The translations under genes and the position numbers were made by a program. Shown piece by piece: positions 40,502 to 49,613 of a DNA stretch of 64,000 bases. The stretch is from DASXRA01 sp035263725 (GTDB taxonomy: Bacteria; Actinomycetota; Actinomycetes; Mycobacteriales; Jatrophihabitantaceae), in assembly GCA_035263725.1 (NCBI GenBank), contig DATFRC010000045.1:1-64000 (forward strand), in the 5' to 3' direction. Position 1 is the first letter of the stretch, and each line of letters opens with the position of its first letter. Under the pieces are notes generated by a model. The model was given only the letters and a program-made list of their open reading frames with translations, searched no databases and was not told the origin of the DNA.

Positions 40502-42079
40502 GTGCTGGACCAGCTCGACGCCCCCGCGGTTCGCCGGTGGAGCATTGCAGCGGCCGACGCGCTGGCCGAGCATCAGGCCGAGATCGACGAGCTGAACGTC
40601 TTCCCGGTGCCCGACCGCGACACCGGCACTAACCTCGCACTGACCGTGCGCGCCGCGTCCGATGTGCTGGCTGCTGACGGCGCGTCGACGGGTGCGTCGG
40701 CGCTGGGCACGTTGGCCCGCGGCGCGGTGCTCGGCGCCCGCGGGAATTCCGGGGTGATCGTGTCGCAGATACTGTGCGGGTTTGCGGCCGTCGTCGACGA
40801 CGGGGTGTGCGACGCGGCATGGCTGCAGAGCGCGCTGCGTGAGGGCGCCGAGCGCGCGTACGCGGCGACAGCCGAGCCCCTCGAGGGCACCATCCTCACC
40901 GTGGCGCGCGCAGCCGCTGAAGCCGGGGCGGCGGTGCCGGTCGCGACGCTGGCCGCCGTCGTCCGGGCGGCCGTCGCCGGTGCCTCGGACGCGCTGAACC
41001 ACACCACCGAGCAGCTGCCCGCGCTCGCCCGGGCCGGCGTGGTCGACGCGGGCGGCCGCGGCCTGCTGGTGCTGCTCGATGCACTGGCGAGCGTGATTAC
41101 CGGGGAACGCGCGGTGCTGGCGCCGCCGCGGCGCTCGGCACGACCCCGCTCGGCACTGCAGGCACTGCGTGAGGCGGGCAGTGAGACGTTCGGCTACGAG
41201 GTGCAGTACCTGCTCGACGCGGACGCGGACGCGGTGGCGGCGCTGCGCGAGCGGCTCGCGCGGATGGGCGACTCGCTGGTCGTCGTGGGCACCGACGAGG
41301 GACTGTGGAACGTCCACGTGCACGTCAACGACGTGGGCGCGGCGATCGAATCGGGAGTCGAGGCGGGCCGCCCGCACCGCATCACGGTGCTCCGCTTCGC
41401 CGATCAGATGCGCGCGCCGTTGCGCTCCGGCACCGCGGTCGTGGCGGTCGCCCCTGGCGAAGGGCTGGCGCACCTGTTCGAAGGTGAGGGGGTGCGGGTC
41501 GTGGGCGGCGCCAACCCGTCGGCCGCGGAGGTACTGGCCGCGGTGCAGGCCGCAGGTGCGGCGCAGGTCGTGCTGCTGCCGAATGCCTCGCAGGTCAGCG
41601 GCGTGGTGAACGCCGCCGCCGAGCAGGCCCGCGACGACGGCATCGAAGTGGCGGTCGTGCCGACCCGATCGCCGGTTCAGGGACTGGCTGCGGTCGCGGT
41701 GCACGACGGGGCGCGCCGCTTCGGTGACGACGTGGTGGCGATGGCAGAGGCCGCTGCGGCCACCCGCTTTGCCGAGGTCACTGTCGCGCAGCGCGAAGCG
41801 CTGACCAGCCTCGGACGAGTGCACGCCGGTGACGTGGTGGGGCTGATCGACGGTGAAGTCGTCGAGATCGGGACGTCCGTGCGTGATGTCGCGCTCGCCA
41901 CGCTCGACCGGCTGCTAGGCGTGGGCGGTGAGCTGATCACGATCATCGCCGGCAAGGACGCCGCACCGGAGCTTGCCGCCGAGGTGCAGGCGCGCATCGC
42001 CGAGGCGGCGCCGTTCATCGAGGTCGCCGTCTTCGACGGAGGCCAGCCGAACTATCCGCTGCTGCTAGGAGTGGAGTAG
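40502..42079 (+). CDS. DAK2/FakA-like kinase domain protein
   Basis: A 525-residue protein. The N-terminal DAK2 (DhaL-like) ATP-binding domain carries NVFPVPDRDTGTNLALTVRA with Mg-binding aspartates and GARGNSGVIVSQIL. The middle and C-terminal parts match the YloV/FakA organisation that phosphorylates fatty acids bound to a DegV/FakB protein. No fakB is adjacent. GTG 40502 follows GGAGG by 5 bp; further GTGs lie at 40490 and 40496. It directly precedes recG, the same order as in mycobacteria. Confidence 0.88.
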   Translation: MLDQLDAPAVRRWSIAAADALAEHQAEIDELNVFPVPDRDTGTNLALTVRAASDVLAADGASTGASALGTLARGAVLGARGNSGVIVSQILCGFAAVVDDGVCDAAWLQSALREGAERAYAATAEPLEGTILTVARAAAEAGAAVPVATLAAVVRAAVAGASDALNHTTEQLPALARAGVVDAGGRGLLVLLDALASVITGERAVLAPPRRSARPRSALQALREAGSETFGYEVQYLLDADADAVAALRERLARMGDSLVVVGTDEGLWNVHVHVNDVGAAIESGVEAGRPHRITVLRFADQMRAPLRSGTAVVAVAPGEGLAHLFEGEGVRVVGGANPSAAEVLAAVQAAGAAQVVLLPNASQVSGVVNAAAEQARDDGIEVAVVPTRSPVQGLAAVAVHDGARRFGDDVVAMAEAAAATRFAEVTVAQREALTSLGRVHAGDVVGLIDGEVVEIGTSVRDVALATLDRLLGVGGELITIIAGKDAAPELAAEVQARIAEAAPFIEVAVFDGGQPNYPLLLGVE

Positions 42080-42082
42080 CGG

Positions 42083-44272
42083 GTGGCAACGCTCAAGACG
42101 CGGCTGGTCGACGTGGTCGGCGGCCGCACCGCGCGGGCGCTCTCGGCCGGCCTGGAACTCGACACGATCGCAGACCTGCTGCGGCACTATCCGCGCCGGC
42201 TGGCCGAGCGCGGCGAGCTGACGGACCTCGCGTCACTGCGTGTCGATGACGACGTCACGGTGCTCGCCGAGGTGCGTTCCGCCAAGGTGATCCGCCACCG
42301 CAACCGCTCAGGTGCCCGGCTCGAAGCCGTGGTGAGCGACGGCAAGGGCACGCTGACCCTGACGTTCTTCGGCAACCGGCAGACATGGCGAGAACGCGAG
42401 CTCACCCCCGGCACGCTGGGCCTGTTCGCCGGGAAGGTCAGTGTCTTTCGCAACACCCGCCAGCTCACCCATCCCGAGTACATCGTGCTGCGCGGCGACG
42501 GTTTGGAGCGCTACGAGGCGGAGGAGTACGCCAGCGCGCTGATCCCCGTGTATCCGGCCACCAAAGAGATCCGCACCTGGCAGATCTCGAACTGCGTCAG
42601 GCTCGTGCTGGCAAGCCTCGATCCCGTCGCCGATCCGCTGCCCGGCGAGCTGCGCGCACGGCATCACCTGATGGACCTCGATGCCGCGTTTCGCACCGTG
42701 CACCGCCCGGATACCCGCGACGAGTGGCACGCCGCCAGGCGGCGGCTGAAGTGGGACGAAGCCCTGGGCGTACAGCTTGCCCTCGCCCAGCGCCGCGCCG
42801 CCGCAGCGGCCAACCCCGCCACGCCGCGCCCATCCGTCCCGGACGGGATCCTGGCCGCGTTCGACGGCCGGCTGCCGTTCGAGCTCACCGCGGGGCAGCG
42901 CGAGGTGGGCGCCCAGCTCGCCGACGAGCTCGCCCGCCGGCACCCGATGCACCGGCTGCTTCAGGGCGAGGTCGGCTCCGGAAAGACCGTCGTCGCGCTG
43001 CGCGCCATGCTCCAGGTCGTCGACGCAGGTGGGCAGGCAGCGCTCCTGGCACCCACCGAGGTGCTCGCTGCCCAACACGCCCGCTCGATCGAGACGCTCC
43101 TGGGCGACTTGGCGCATGCCGGCCAGCTCGGTGGCGCCGCGGACGGCACCCAGGTCGCACTGCTCACCGGGTCGCTGCCCGCGGCGGCGCGCCGAGCCGC
43201 GTTGCTGGACGCGGCCAGCGGCGCCGCGGGCATCGTGATCGGCACGCATGCGCTGATCCAGCAGCAGGTGAGCTTCGCCGATCTCGGGCTGGTCGTCGTC
43301 GACGAGCAGCACCGATTCGGCGTCGAGCAGCGAGACGCCCTACGCGGCAAGGCGAAACAGCCACCCCACCTGCTTGTCATGACGGCCACTCCGATACCGC
43401 GCACCGTCGCCATGACGGTATTCGGTGACCTGGACACGTCCGTGCTGCGCGAGCTACCACTCGGACGGTCGCCGATCTCGACGACGGTGGTGCCGGCGGG
43501 GGAGCGCCCGACGTGGCTGGACCGGGCGTGGCAGCGCGTCCGCGAGGAGGTCGCGTCCGGCCGCCAGGTGTATATCGTCTGCCCGCGCATCGGCGCCGGG
43601 ACGGAGATCGACGCCGAGCTCGAGGCGGAATTCGACGATGTCGAGCTGCCGATGCGGCGTCTGTCGCTCGCCGTGATCGACACCGCGGCGATGCTGCGCA
43701 CCGGTCCGCTCGCCGGACTGCGGCTCGCCGTGCTACACGGTGGGTTGCCGCCCGATGAGAAGGACCGCGTCATGACCGGGTTCGCGGCCGGCGATATCGA
43801 CGTTCTGGTGGCGACGACCGTGGTCGAGGTGGGCGTGGATGTGCCGAACGCCACGATGATGGTCGTGCTCGACGCCGAGCGGTTCGGCGTCTCGCAGCTG
43901 CACCAGTTGCGCGGGCGCGTCGGCCGGGGGCAGCATCCGGGGCTGTGCCTGCTGGTCACCGAGGCCGGGCCCGGTACTCCCTCCCGGGAACGCCTCGACG
44001 CGATCGCGGCCACCGGCGACGGCTTCGAACTGGCGAAGCTCGACGTCGAACAGCGCCGCGAAGGGGACGTGCTCGGCGCTGCCCAGTCTGGTCGCCGCTC
44101 GCAGCTGCGGCTGCTGTCCCTGCTGCGCGACGAGGAGCTCATCGCCGAGGCCCGCGAGGACGCGGCCGCCCTAGTGGCGGGCGACCCGCAGCTTGCCCGG
44201 CACCCGCTGCTCGCCGAGCAGGTAGCCACGCTGGTCGGCGACGCCGGAGCGGAGTACCTGGAGAAGGCGTGA
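42083..44272 (+). CDS. recG: ATP-dependent DNA helicase RecG
   Basis: A 729-residue helicase that remodels stalled forks and branched DNA. An N-terminal wedge (OB-fold, GKGTLTLTFFGNRQTWRERE) is followed by the motor: Walker A GEVGSGKTVVALRA near 295-308, motif II VVVDEQHRFGVEQRD (DEQH), and motifs LLVMTATPIPRTVAMTVFGD and VVEVGVDVPNATMMVV. GTG start 3 bp after the DAK2 stop. Complete. Confidence 0.97.
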   Translation: MATLKTRLVDVVGGRTARALSAGLELDTIADLLRHYPRRLAERGELTDLASLRVDDDVTVLAEVRSAKVIRHRNRSGARLEAVVSDGKGTLTLTFFGNRQTWRERELTPGTLGLFAGKVSVFRNTRQLTHPEYIVLRGDGLERYEAEEYASALIPVYPATKEIRTWQISNCVRLVLASLDPVADPLPGELRARHHLMDLDAAFRTVHRPDTRDEWHAARRRLKWDEALGVQLALAQRRAAAAANPATPRPSVPDGILAAFDGRLPFELTAGQREVGAQLADELARRHPMHRLLQGEVGSGKTVVALRAMLQVVDAGGQAALLAPTEVLAAQHARSIETLLGDLAHAGQLGGAADGTQVALLTGSLPAAARRAALLDAASGAAGIVIGTHALIQQQVSFADLGLVVVDEQHRFGVEQRDALRGKAKQPPHLLVMTATPIPRTVAMTVFGDLDTSVLRELPLGRSPISTTVVPAGERPTWLDRAWQRVREEVASGRQVYIVCPRIGAGTEIDAELEAEFDDVELPMRRLSLAVIDTAAMLRTGPLAGLRLAVLHGGLPPDEKDRVMTGFAAGDIDVLVATTVVEVGVDVPNATMMVVLDAERFGVSQLHQLRGRVGRGQHPGLCLLVTEAGPGTPSRERLDAIAATGDGFELAKLDVEQRREGDVLGAAQSGRRSQLRLLSLLRDEELIAEAREDAAALVAGDPQLARHPLLAEQVATLVGDAGAEYLEKA

Positions 44273-44291
44273 GCACGATCAAGGGCGGTCG

Positions 44292-44846
44292 GTGACCCGA
44301 ATAGTTGCCGGCTCGGCCAAGGGGCGCCGGCTTCTCGTCCCGGCGCGGGGCACCCGGCCCACGTCCGACCGGGCGCGCGAGGCGCTGTTCAGTACGCTCG
44401 GCGGGCTGCTCGACCTGGACGGCGCCCAGGTGCTCGACCTCTACGCCGGCACCGGCGCGGTAGGGCTGGAGGCGCTCTCGCGTGGTGCCAGCCACGTCAC
44501 GTTCGTCGAGTCCGATCGGGCGGCGGCCGCGATCCTGCACCGCAATGTCGAGACCGTGGGCCTGCCCGGCGCGCAGGTCGTGATCGGCACCGTGGAGGGA
44601 TACCTCGCCGGAGGGGAGGGCGCGCCGTTCGACCTTGCATACCTCGACCCGCCGTACGCTCTGGACGACGCAGCCCTGGGGGCCGTTCTCACCGGGCTGG
44701 TCGCGTCGCATCGACTCGTCACGGGGGCAATGGTGGTAGTCGAGCGGCCGGCACACGCGCTAGAGCCGCGCTGGCCGGATGTGATCCAGTCGGTAAAGCA
44801 AAGACGCTACGGGGCAGGCGTGCTTTGGTACGGTCGCGTCAAATGA
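44292..44846 (+). CDS. rsmD: 16S rRNA (guanine-966-N2)-methyltransferase RsmD
   Basis: A 184-residue methyltransferase. SAM site VLDLYAGTGAVGLEALSRGA near 48-67; catalytic DPPY in LAYLDPPYAL (NPPY variant with D); N-terminus TRIVAGSAKGRRLLVPARGT standard. It starts 19 bp after recG and overlaps coaD by an ATGA. Confidence 0.93.
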   Translation: MTRIVAGSAKGRRLLVPARGTRPTSDRAREALFSTLGGLLDLDGAQVLDLYAGTGAVGLEALSRGASHVTFVESDRAAAAILHRNVETVGLPGAQVVIGTVEGYLAGGEGAPFDLAYLDPPYALDDAALGAVLTGLVASHRLVTGAMVVVERPAHALEPRWPDVIQSVKQRRYGAGVLWYGRVK

Positions 44847-45382
44847 GCGACGAACCGACGGACGAGCCCGCGCGCGAACAGACCCATCGGGGGATGATTC
44901 CCGTGCGGCGAGCGGTCTGCCCGGGTTCGTTCGACCCGGTCACGAATGGGCATCTCGACATCATCGGCCGGGCGGCCAACCTCTATGACGAGCTCGTCGT
45001 CGCGGTCTTCGTGAACCGGAGTAAGTCCGGCCTGTTCACGGTGGACGAGCGCATCGCTATGCTCGAAGAGGTCACCGCCGACCTGCCAAACGTGCGCGTC
45101 GATTCCTTCCGTGGCCTCACCGTCGACTACTGCAAGGCGCACGACATCCACGTGATCATCAAGGGTCTGCGCGCGGTCAGCGACTTCGACTACGAGCTGC
45201 AGATGGCGCAGATGAACCGCGGCCTGGCCGGCGTCGACACGCTGTTCATGCCGACGAACCCGGAGTACAGCTTCCTCGCGTCCAGCCTGGTCAAGGACAT
45301 CGCCGGCTGGGGCGGAGACGTCGCCAACCTGGTGCCTCCGACGGTGCTGAAACGCCTCATCGAGCGGACGGGTGGCGCGTGA
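44843..45382 (+). CDS. coaD: Phosphopantetheine adenylyltransferase
   Basis: A 179-residue (from ATG 44843) nucleotidyltransferase of coenzyme A synthesis. The TNGH motif is in GSFDPVTNGHLDIIGRA; KGLRAVSDFDYELQMAQMNR and SFLASSLVKDIA complete the active site. ATG 44843 forms an ATGA with rsmD but adds a 17-residue hydrophilic extension. Start codons at 44894 or 44903 would give the usual ~160 residues. Overlaps the next gene by 4 bp. Confidence 0.95.
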   Translation: MSDEPTDEPAREQTHRGMIPVRRAVCPGSFDPVTNGHLDIIGRAANLYDELVVAVFVNRSKSGLFTVDERIAMLEEVTADLPNVRVDSFRGLTVDYCKAHDIHVIIKGLRAVSDFDYELQMAQMNRGLAGVDTLFMPTNPEYSFLASSLVKDIAGWGGDVANLVPPTVLKRLIERTGGA

Positions 45383-45936
45383 GAGAACCTTCCCCGCGCC
45401 GCGTCGATGAGCTGCTGACCGAGCTCGTCGAGGTCGTCGAGACGGCGCGGGCCGTTCCGATGTCCGGCTCCTGCGTCGTGCCGCGCGAGCGCACGCTCGA
45501 CTTGCTCGACGATCTGCGCGAGACCATTCCCGCTGAGCTCAGCCAAGCTCGTGAACTGCTCGCCCGGCGGGACGCCATGCTCGCCGAGGCACGCGAGTAC
45601 GGCTCCCAGCTCGTGCACGACGCCGAGGTTCGTGCCCACGAGATCGTCGAGGCCGGCAAGGCCGAACACGCCGAGCTGGTGTCGGCGAGCCGGGTGCACC
45701 TGGCCGCCACCGAGAACGCAGCACAGGTTCGTGAGCAGCTTGCCGAGGAGGTCGCCGAGCACCGCGCCAGTGCCGAGCGCTACTCCGCCGAGATCCGCGC
45801 TGACGCCGAATCCTTCGCGGACCGTACGCTCTCCGACCTGGTCGACGTCCTGGAGCAGGCACTGGCGACCACACAGCAGGGCCGGCAGGCATTCGCCCAG
45901 CGCAGTAATCCGGCAAACCACTCGATTTCCGGCTAG
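45379..45936 (+). CDS. sepIVA: DivIVA-like coiled-coil septation protein (SepIVA-like)
   Basis: A 185-residue coiled-coil protein: RRVDELLTELVEVVETAR at the N-terminus, then a long heptad coil near 55-165 (AREYGSQLVHDAEVRAHEIV). The gene sits between coaD and the yceD-rpmF-rnc group, as the mycobacterial gene for SepIVA (Rv2927c, essential for septation) does. Start GTG 45379 overlaps coaD. Function is inferred from position and coil architecture. Confidence 0.8.
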   Translation: MREPSPRRVDELLTELVEVVETARAVPMSGSCVVPRERTLDLLDDLRETIPAELSQARELLARRDAMLAEAREYGSQLVHDAEVRAHEIVEAGKAEHAELVSASRVHLAATENAAQVREQLAEEVAEHRASAERYSAEIRADAESFADRTLSDLVDVLEQALATTQQGRQAFAQRSNPANHSISG

Positions 45937-45992
45937 CTCGAATCGTCCGCTAAGCTGGCGTGCGGCTTCGTTTCGATCACGGCCAGCTTCGC

Positions 45993-46565
45993 ATGCCCGA
46001 GAACACCACACCGAGACCACACCTCGACCCGCGCGATCCATTCGTCCTGGACATCCGGCGACTGGGCGGCCCAGGGTCGATGCTCACCGATCGGCGTCGT
46101 GTTCCCGCGCCTGCGGGGTTGCGCCACGATCTCGTCGGGGTGCCGGAGGGTGCTCCGCTCGACCTCGAGCTGCGGCTGGAGTCGGCCACGGAGGGTGTGC
46201 TCGTAACGGGCACAGTGACGACAACGGTCACAGGCGAGTGCGGGCGGTGTCTCGAGCCGGTCACCGACGAGTTCGCCGTCGAGGTGTGCGAGCTGTTCGC
46301 ATATCCGGGCAGCACCACCGCCGAGACGACGGACGAGGACGAAGTCGACCGGGTCGTCGACGACTTGATCGACGTCGAGCCGGTGGTGCGTGACGCGGTG
46401 GTGCTGGGCCTGCCTCAGACGCCACTGTGCCGGCCGGACTGCGCCGGGCTCTGCCCCACCTGCGGGCAGCGGCTCAACGACGTTCCCTCTGGCCACGCAC
46501 ACGAAGTGCTTGACCCGAGGTGGGCCGCTCTGACGGAGTGGAACGCCCGGGATCGGACCGACTGA
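45993..46565 (+). CDS. YceD/DUF177 family protein
   Basis: A 190-residue protein with the DUF177 layout: HLDPRDPFVLDIRRLGGPGS at the N-terminus, a beta-rich middle with GECGRCLEPV (CxxC) and a C-terminal CRPDCAGLCPTCGQRLND. YceD is needed for 23S rRNA accumulation in some bacteria. It is next to rpmF, as in most bacteria. The ATG 45993 is chosen; GTG 45960 would prefix 11 residues. Confidence 0.9.
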   Translation: MPENTTPRPHLDPRDPFVLDIRRLGGPGSMLTDRRRVPAPAGLRHDLVGVPEGAPLDLELRLESATEGVLVTGTVTTTVTGECGRCLEPVTDEFAVEVCELFAYPGSTTAETTDEDEVDRVVDDLIDVEPVVRDAVVLGLPQTPLCRPDCAGLCPTCGQRLNDVPSGHAHEVLDPRWAALTEWNARDRTD

Positions 46566-46579
46566 CTAGAGGAGTCACG

Positions 46580-46759
46580 GTGGCAGTCCCGAAGCGACGG
46601 ATGTCGCGCAGCAACACACGCTCGCGCCGCGCGCAGTGGAAGACAAGCGCGCCGACGCTGGCGCCGTGTCCCAACCGCGCCTGCGGCCAACTCAAACTGC
46701 CCCACACCGCCTGCCCCACATGCGGTCAATACGACGGCAAGCAGGTTCTCGCGGTCTAG
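46580..46759 (+). CDS. rpmF: Ribosomal protein bL32, zinc-binding form
   Basis: A 59-residue protein: MAVPKRRMSRSNTRSRRAQW and KTSAPTLAPCPNRACGQLKL, then PHTACPTCGQYDGKQVLAV. Four cysteines are kept, though the first pair is spaced C-x4-C (CPNRAC) rather than C-x2-C. GTG start with GGAG upstream. Directly follows yceD and precedes rnc. Confidence 0.95.
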   Translation: MAVPKRRMSRSNTRSRRAQWKTSAPTLAPCPNRACGQLKLPHTACPTCGQYDGKQVLAV

Positions 46760-46770
46760 CGGCCACTGGC

Positions 46771-47523
46771 ATGGCAGTGGCGTCCGCTGAAGAACCGGCC
46801 AATCAGGCGCGGCTTGGGGAAGCGCTCGGCGTCGCCGTCGACCCCGAGCTGCTGCAGCGCGCCTTGACCCACCGCTCCTACGCGTATGAGCACGGGGGCG
46901 TACCACACAACGAGCGGCTGGAGTTCCTGGGCGATTCCGTGCTCGGGGTAGTGATCACCGAAACCCTGTATCGGCAGCACCCGGACCTGGCGGAAGGCAA
47001 GCTCGCGAAGCTTCGTGCGTCGGTAGTGAATATGCGCGCCTTGGCCGACGTGGCCCGCAAGATCGGCGACGAGGGCGGCCTTGGCTCTTACATTCGTCTC
47101 GGGCGTGGCGAGGAGGTCACCGGCGGACGGGACAAAGCCAGCATCCTGGCGGACACCGTCGAGGCGCTGCTCGGTGCGATCTACATACAGCACGGCCTAC
47201 CGGTTGCGTCGGAAGTCATCCACGCCCTGTTCGACGGCCTGCTCAGTGAGGTCGCGAACCACGGCGCCGGCCTGGACTGGAAGACGAGCCTCCAGGAACT
47301 GACTGCCGAGCTCAGCGCCGGCGTTCCCGAGTACGTGATCACGTCCTCCGGCCCCGACCACGCCAAGACGTTCACGGCCCAGGCCTGCGTCCGTGGCGAG
47401 CTGTTCGCGGCAAGCACCGGGCGCAACAAGAAAGAGGCCGAGCAGGCCGCGGCGGCAACCGCGTATCGGCTGCTGCGGGCCCGGACCAGCAACGCCGCTT
47501 CCGACGAGTCCGCGCGGACCTGA
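46771..47523 (+). CDS. rnc: Ribonuclease III
   Basis: A 250-residue double-strand-specific endoribonuclease. The catalytic signature is HNERLEFLGDSVLGVVITE; DTVEALLGAIYIQHGL supplies the other metal ligands. A C-terminal dsRNA-binding domain (DWKTSLQELTAELSAG, STGRNKKEAEQAAA) is present. ATG 46771 is 11 bp after rpmF. Confidence 0.96.
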   Translation: MAVASAEEPANQARLGEALGVAVDPELLQRALTHRSYAYEHGGVPHNERLEFLGDSVLGVVITETLYRQHPDLAEGKLAKLRASVVNMRALADVARKIGDEGGLGSYIRLGRGEEVTGGRDKASILADTVEALLGAIYIQHGLPVASEVIHALFDGLLSEVANHGAGLDWKTSLQELTAELSAGVPEYVITSSGPDHAKTFTAQACVRGELFAASTGRNKKEAEQAAAATAYRLLRARTSNAASDESART

Positions 47524-47526
47524 GCA

Positions 47527-48390
47527 TTGCCCGAACTTCCAGAGGTCGAGACCGTCCGCGCCGGCCTCGCGGAATGGGTGTCCGGCCGCGTCATCGCTGA
47601 CGTCGAGGTGCGTCATCCCCGAGCGATTCGCCGCCATCTCGGCGGTGACTTTCCGGAGCGCTTGCGTGGGCACCGCCTCGGCGGAGCACGACGGCGCGGG
47701 AAGTACCTGTGGCTGCCGCTGTCCGACTCGGACGAGTGCCTGCTCGGCCACCTCGGCATGAGCGGGCAGTTGCTGGTGCGCCCCGCCTCCGCGCCGGACG
47801 AACGGCACCTGCACGTCCGCATCAGCTTCACCGACGCCGGGCCGGAACTGCGCTTCGTCGACCAGCGCACGTTCGGCGGGCTCCTCGTCGACGAGCTCGT
47901 ACCGGCCGGGGATCTCGCGGGTGATCAGGTGCCGTCGCTGATCGCACACATCGCGCGTGATCCGCTGGACGGCGCGTTCGACGAGGCACGCTTCGTGACG
48001 CGGGTGCGCGCGCGGCGCAGTGCAATCAAGCGAGCGCTGCTCGACCAGTCGTTGATCTCCGGCGTGGGCAACATCTACGCCGATGAGGCGCTGTGGCGGG
48101 CGAAGCTCCACGGCCGGCGGCTGGCCGCGACGCTCACCCGGCCGGTCATCGGCACGATGCTCGCCGCGACACGCACTGTGCTGGGCGAAGCAATCGTCGC
48201 CGGCGGAACCTCGTTCGACGCGCTCTACGTCAACGTCAACGGCGAGAGCGGCTACTTCGACCGAACCCTCAACGTCTACGGGCGGGAGAGCGAGCCCTGT
48301 GCTCGCTGCGGCACGGCGATCCGGCGAGAAGCGTTCATGAATCGATCGAGCTACTTCTGCCCGCACTGCCAGCGCGCCCCGCGCCGATGA
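47527..48390 (+). CDS. mutM: Formamidopyrimidine-DNA glycosylase
   Basis: A 287-residue DNA repair enzyme for oxidised purines. The N-terminus PELPEVETVRAGLAEWVSG provides catalytic P1 and E2. SGVGNIYADEALWRAKLHGR is the H2TH motif and CARCGTAIRREAFMNRSSYF, then CPHC, is the C-terminal zinc finger. TTG start, 3 bp after rnc. Same order as rnc-fpg in mycobacteria. Confidence 0.96.
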   Translation: MPELPEVETVRAGLAEWVSGRVIADVEVRHPRAIRRHLGGDFPERLRGHRLGGARRRGKYLWLPLSDSDECLLGHLGMSGQLLVRPASAPDERHLHVRISFTDAGPELRFVDQRTFGGLLVDELVPAGDLAGDQVPSLIAHIARDPLDGAFDEARFVTRVRARRSAIKRALLDQSLISGVGNIYADEALWRAKLHGRRLAATLTRPVIGTMLAATRTVLGEAIVAGGTSFDALYVNVNGESGYFDRTLNVYGRESEPCARCGTAIRREAFMNRSSYFCPHCQRAPRR

Positions 48391-48421
48391 GACGCGGCAC
48401 CGGCGAAAGTCTGTAGGAGCC

Positions 48422-48952
48422 ATGGACGCAACGAACTTGGCTGAGCTCTATGACCTGCCGCTGCTCGACTGGGCGCCGATACAGGCGCGGCTGTCCGCCG
48501 GAGTGACGCAGGCACCGGGCACCGGCGGGCCGAACCGGCACACCTGCTGGCTGACGACGATCAACCCCGACGGCAGTCCACACGTCACCGGCATCGGCGG
48601 CCTCTATGCCGACGGCGCCTTCTGGTTCCAGAGCGGCACCCAAACGCGCAAGGCCAGAAACCTGGCACGTGATTCGCGCTGCGCGCTCAGCGTCGCCACC
48701 GACGAGTTCGACCTTGTGGTGGAGGGCGAGGCCCGGCAGGTCACCGATGCGCCGACGGTCGCGGCCATGGCAGCGCGATGGGCGGCTGAGGGTTGGCCGG
48801 CTCGGCTAGACGAATCCGGCCGGGCCATCACCGCGGAGTACAACGCGCCATCCGCCGGCCCACCACCCTGGATCGTGTACCGGGTCATTCCTCGCGCCGC
48901 GACCGCCCTGCAGACCGTGGTCCCGGGCGGTGCCACCCGGTGGCGGTTCTGA
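48422..48952 (+). CDS. Pyridoxamine 5'-phosphate oxidase-family protein
   Basis: A 176-residue flavin/F420-binding split-barrel protein. TCWLTTINPDGSPHVTGIGG and FQSGTQTRKARNLARDSRCA carry the phosphate-binding pattern of the PNPOx superfamily. Whether it binds FMN or F420 cannot be told. It stands between mutM and the smc region, an addition relative to the mycobacterial order. ATG with GGAGCC upstream. Confidence 0.82.
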   Translation: MDATNLAELYDLPLLDWAPIQARLSAGVTQAPGTGGPNRHTCWLTTINPDGSPHVTGIGGLYADGAFWFQSGTQTRKARNLARDSRCALSVATDEFDLVVEGEARQVTDAPTVAAMAARWAAEGWPARLDESGRAITAEYNAPSAGPPPWIVYRVIPRAATALQTVVPGGATRWRF

Positions 48953-49178
48953 CCGGCAGTGCCGGTATTTCCTGGCGCAGAGCACCCTGTGGTTGACCAG
49001 TCGTTACCGAAGTGCGACCATAAAGTCGCTTGACGGGAGCTCCGCGTTCCGCTGCGTCCACGTTTCGGACATGTGCGGGGGATGCGCCTCTTCCGCCGGG
49101 TCGCTCATAGACAACGTAGGTCGATGACCGGCCATGGAACACATCGGGCATCGACGCTGTGGTGTGAAAGGTCGCTAT

Positions 49179-49379
49179 ATGGCACGCGCTTTGCTGGGTT
49201 ATGTAGGCAGCGCATCCGAACAGACTCTCTCCCTCGAGGTAGTACGCCTGCGACGTCGCGTACAGGAACTCGAGCATGAGATCGCCGAGTTGCGGGCAAC
49301 GCCCGAGCAAGAGCTCGATCCTGCACTCGATCTCGAATTGCACCGCATGGCTGAAGGCGCCGAACCCGCTCTGGCCTGA
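49179..49379 (+). CDS. Small coiled-coil hypothetical protein upstream of smc
   Basis: A 66-residue protein: MARALLGYVGSASEQTLSLE, followed by the helix VVRLRRRVQELEHEIAELRA and an acidic tail. ATG 49179 follows AAAGG. The N-terminal LGYVG plus coil is a pattern shared, to my memory, by small actinobacterial proteins, but I cannot name a family. Codon third positions are G/C-rich, and the gene lies in a 660-bp stretch with no other supported gene. Function unknown. Confidence 0.55.
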   Translation: MARALLGYVGSASEQTLSLEVVRLRRRVQELEHEIAELRATPEQELDPALDLELHRMAEGAEPALA

Positions 49380-49442
49380 TCCGCCAGTCACCGGTTCGGC
49401 GTTGTTTTTGGCATGCCCGCAGTAGCCCGGTCGGCGTCTTGA

Positions 49443-49463
49443 CGCAGGTCGGGCCTGCCTGCG
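49443..49463. terminator. Hairpin after the small 49179 gene
   Basis: CGCAGG (49443-49448) pairs with CCTGCG (49458-49463) over a 9-base loop, 63 bp after the stop. No T tract. Candidate terminator. Confidence 0.35.
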
Positions 49464-49521
49464 CCGCGTTCATGTCTTCGCACGCTAGATTTCTCGGGTG
49501 AGCTGTCCTAGGGGGCGATTC

Positions 49522-49550
49522 GCGCGCCGTCCCGCGACACGCGGGCGCGC
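49522..49550. terminator. Strong G/C hairpin upstream of smc
   Basis: CCCGCG (49531-49536) pairs with CGCGGG (49540-49545) over an ACA loop, and GCGCG (49522-49526) pairs with CGCGC (49546-49550) after a 4-base bulge: an 11-bp stem. It ends 63 bp before the smc start. Either a terminator of upstream transcription or structure in the smc leader; the sequence does not decide. Confidence 0.4.
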
Positions 49551-49613
49551 CGACCGTAGACCTGGGCGCCGCGGCAAACACAGCACCACGGCATACACCG
49601 GCCCGGGAGATTC

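Noticed and set aside
48993..49029. TTGACC, a CATAAA element and a GCGAC/GTCGC hairpin, considered as a promoter with a small RNA
   Set aside because: The spacing between the candidate -35 and -10 is 20 bp or more and the hairpin is only 5 bp.
49105..49581. Minus-strand open frame of 158 codons covering the small gene before smc
   Set aside because: No ribosome site, no family resemblance, and composition of a shadow frame.
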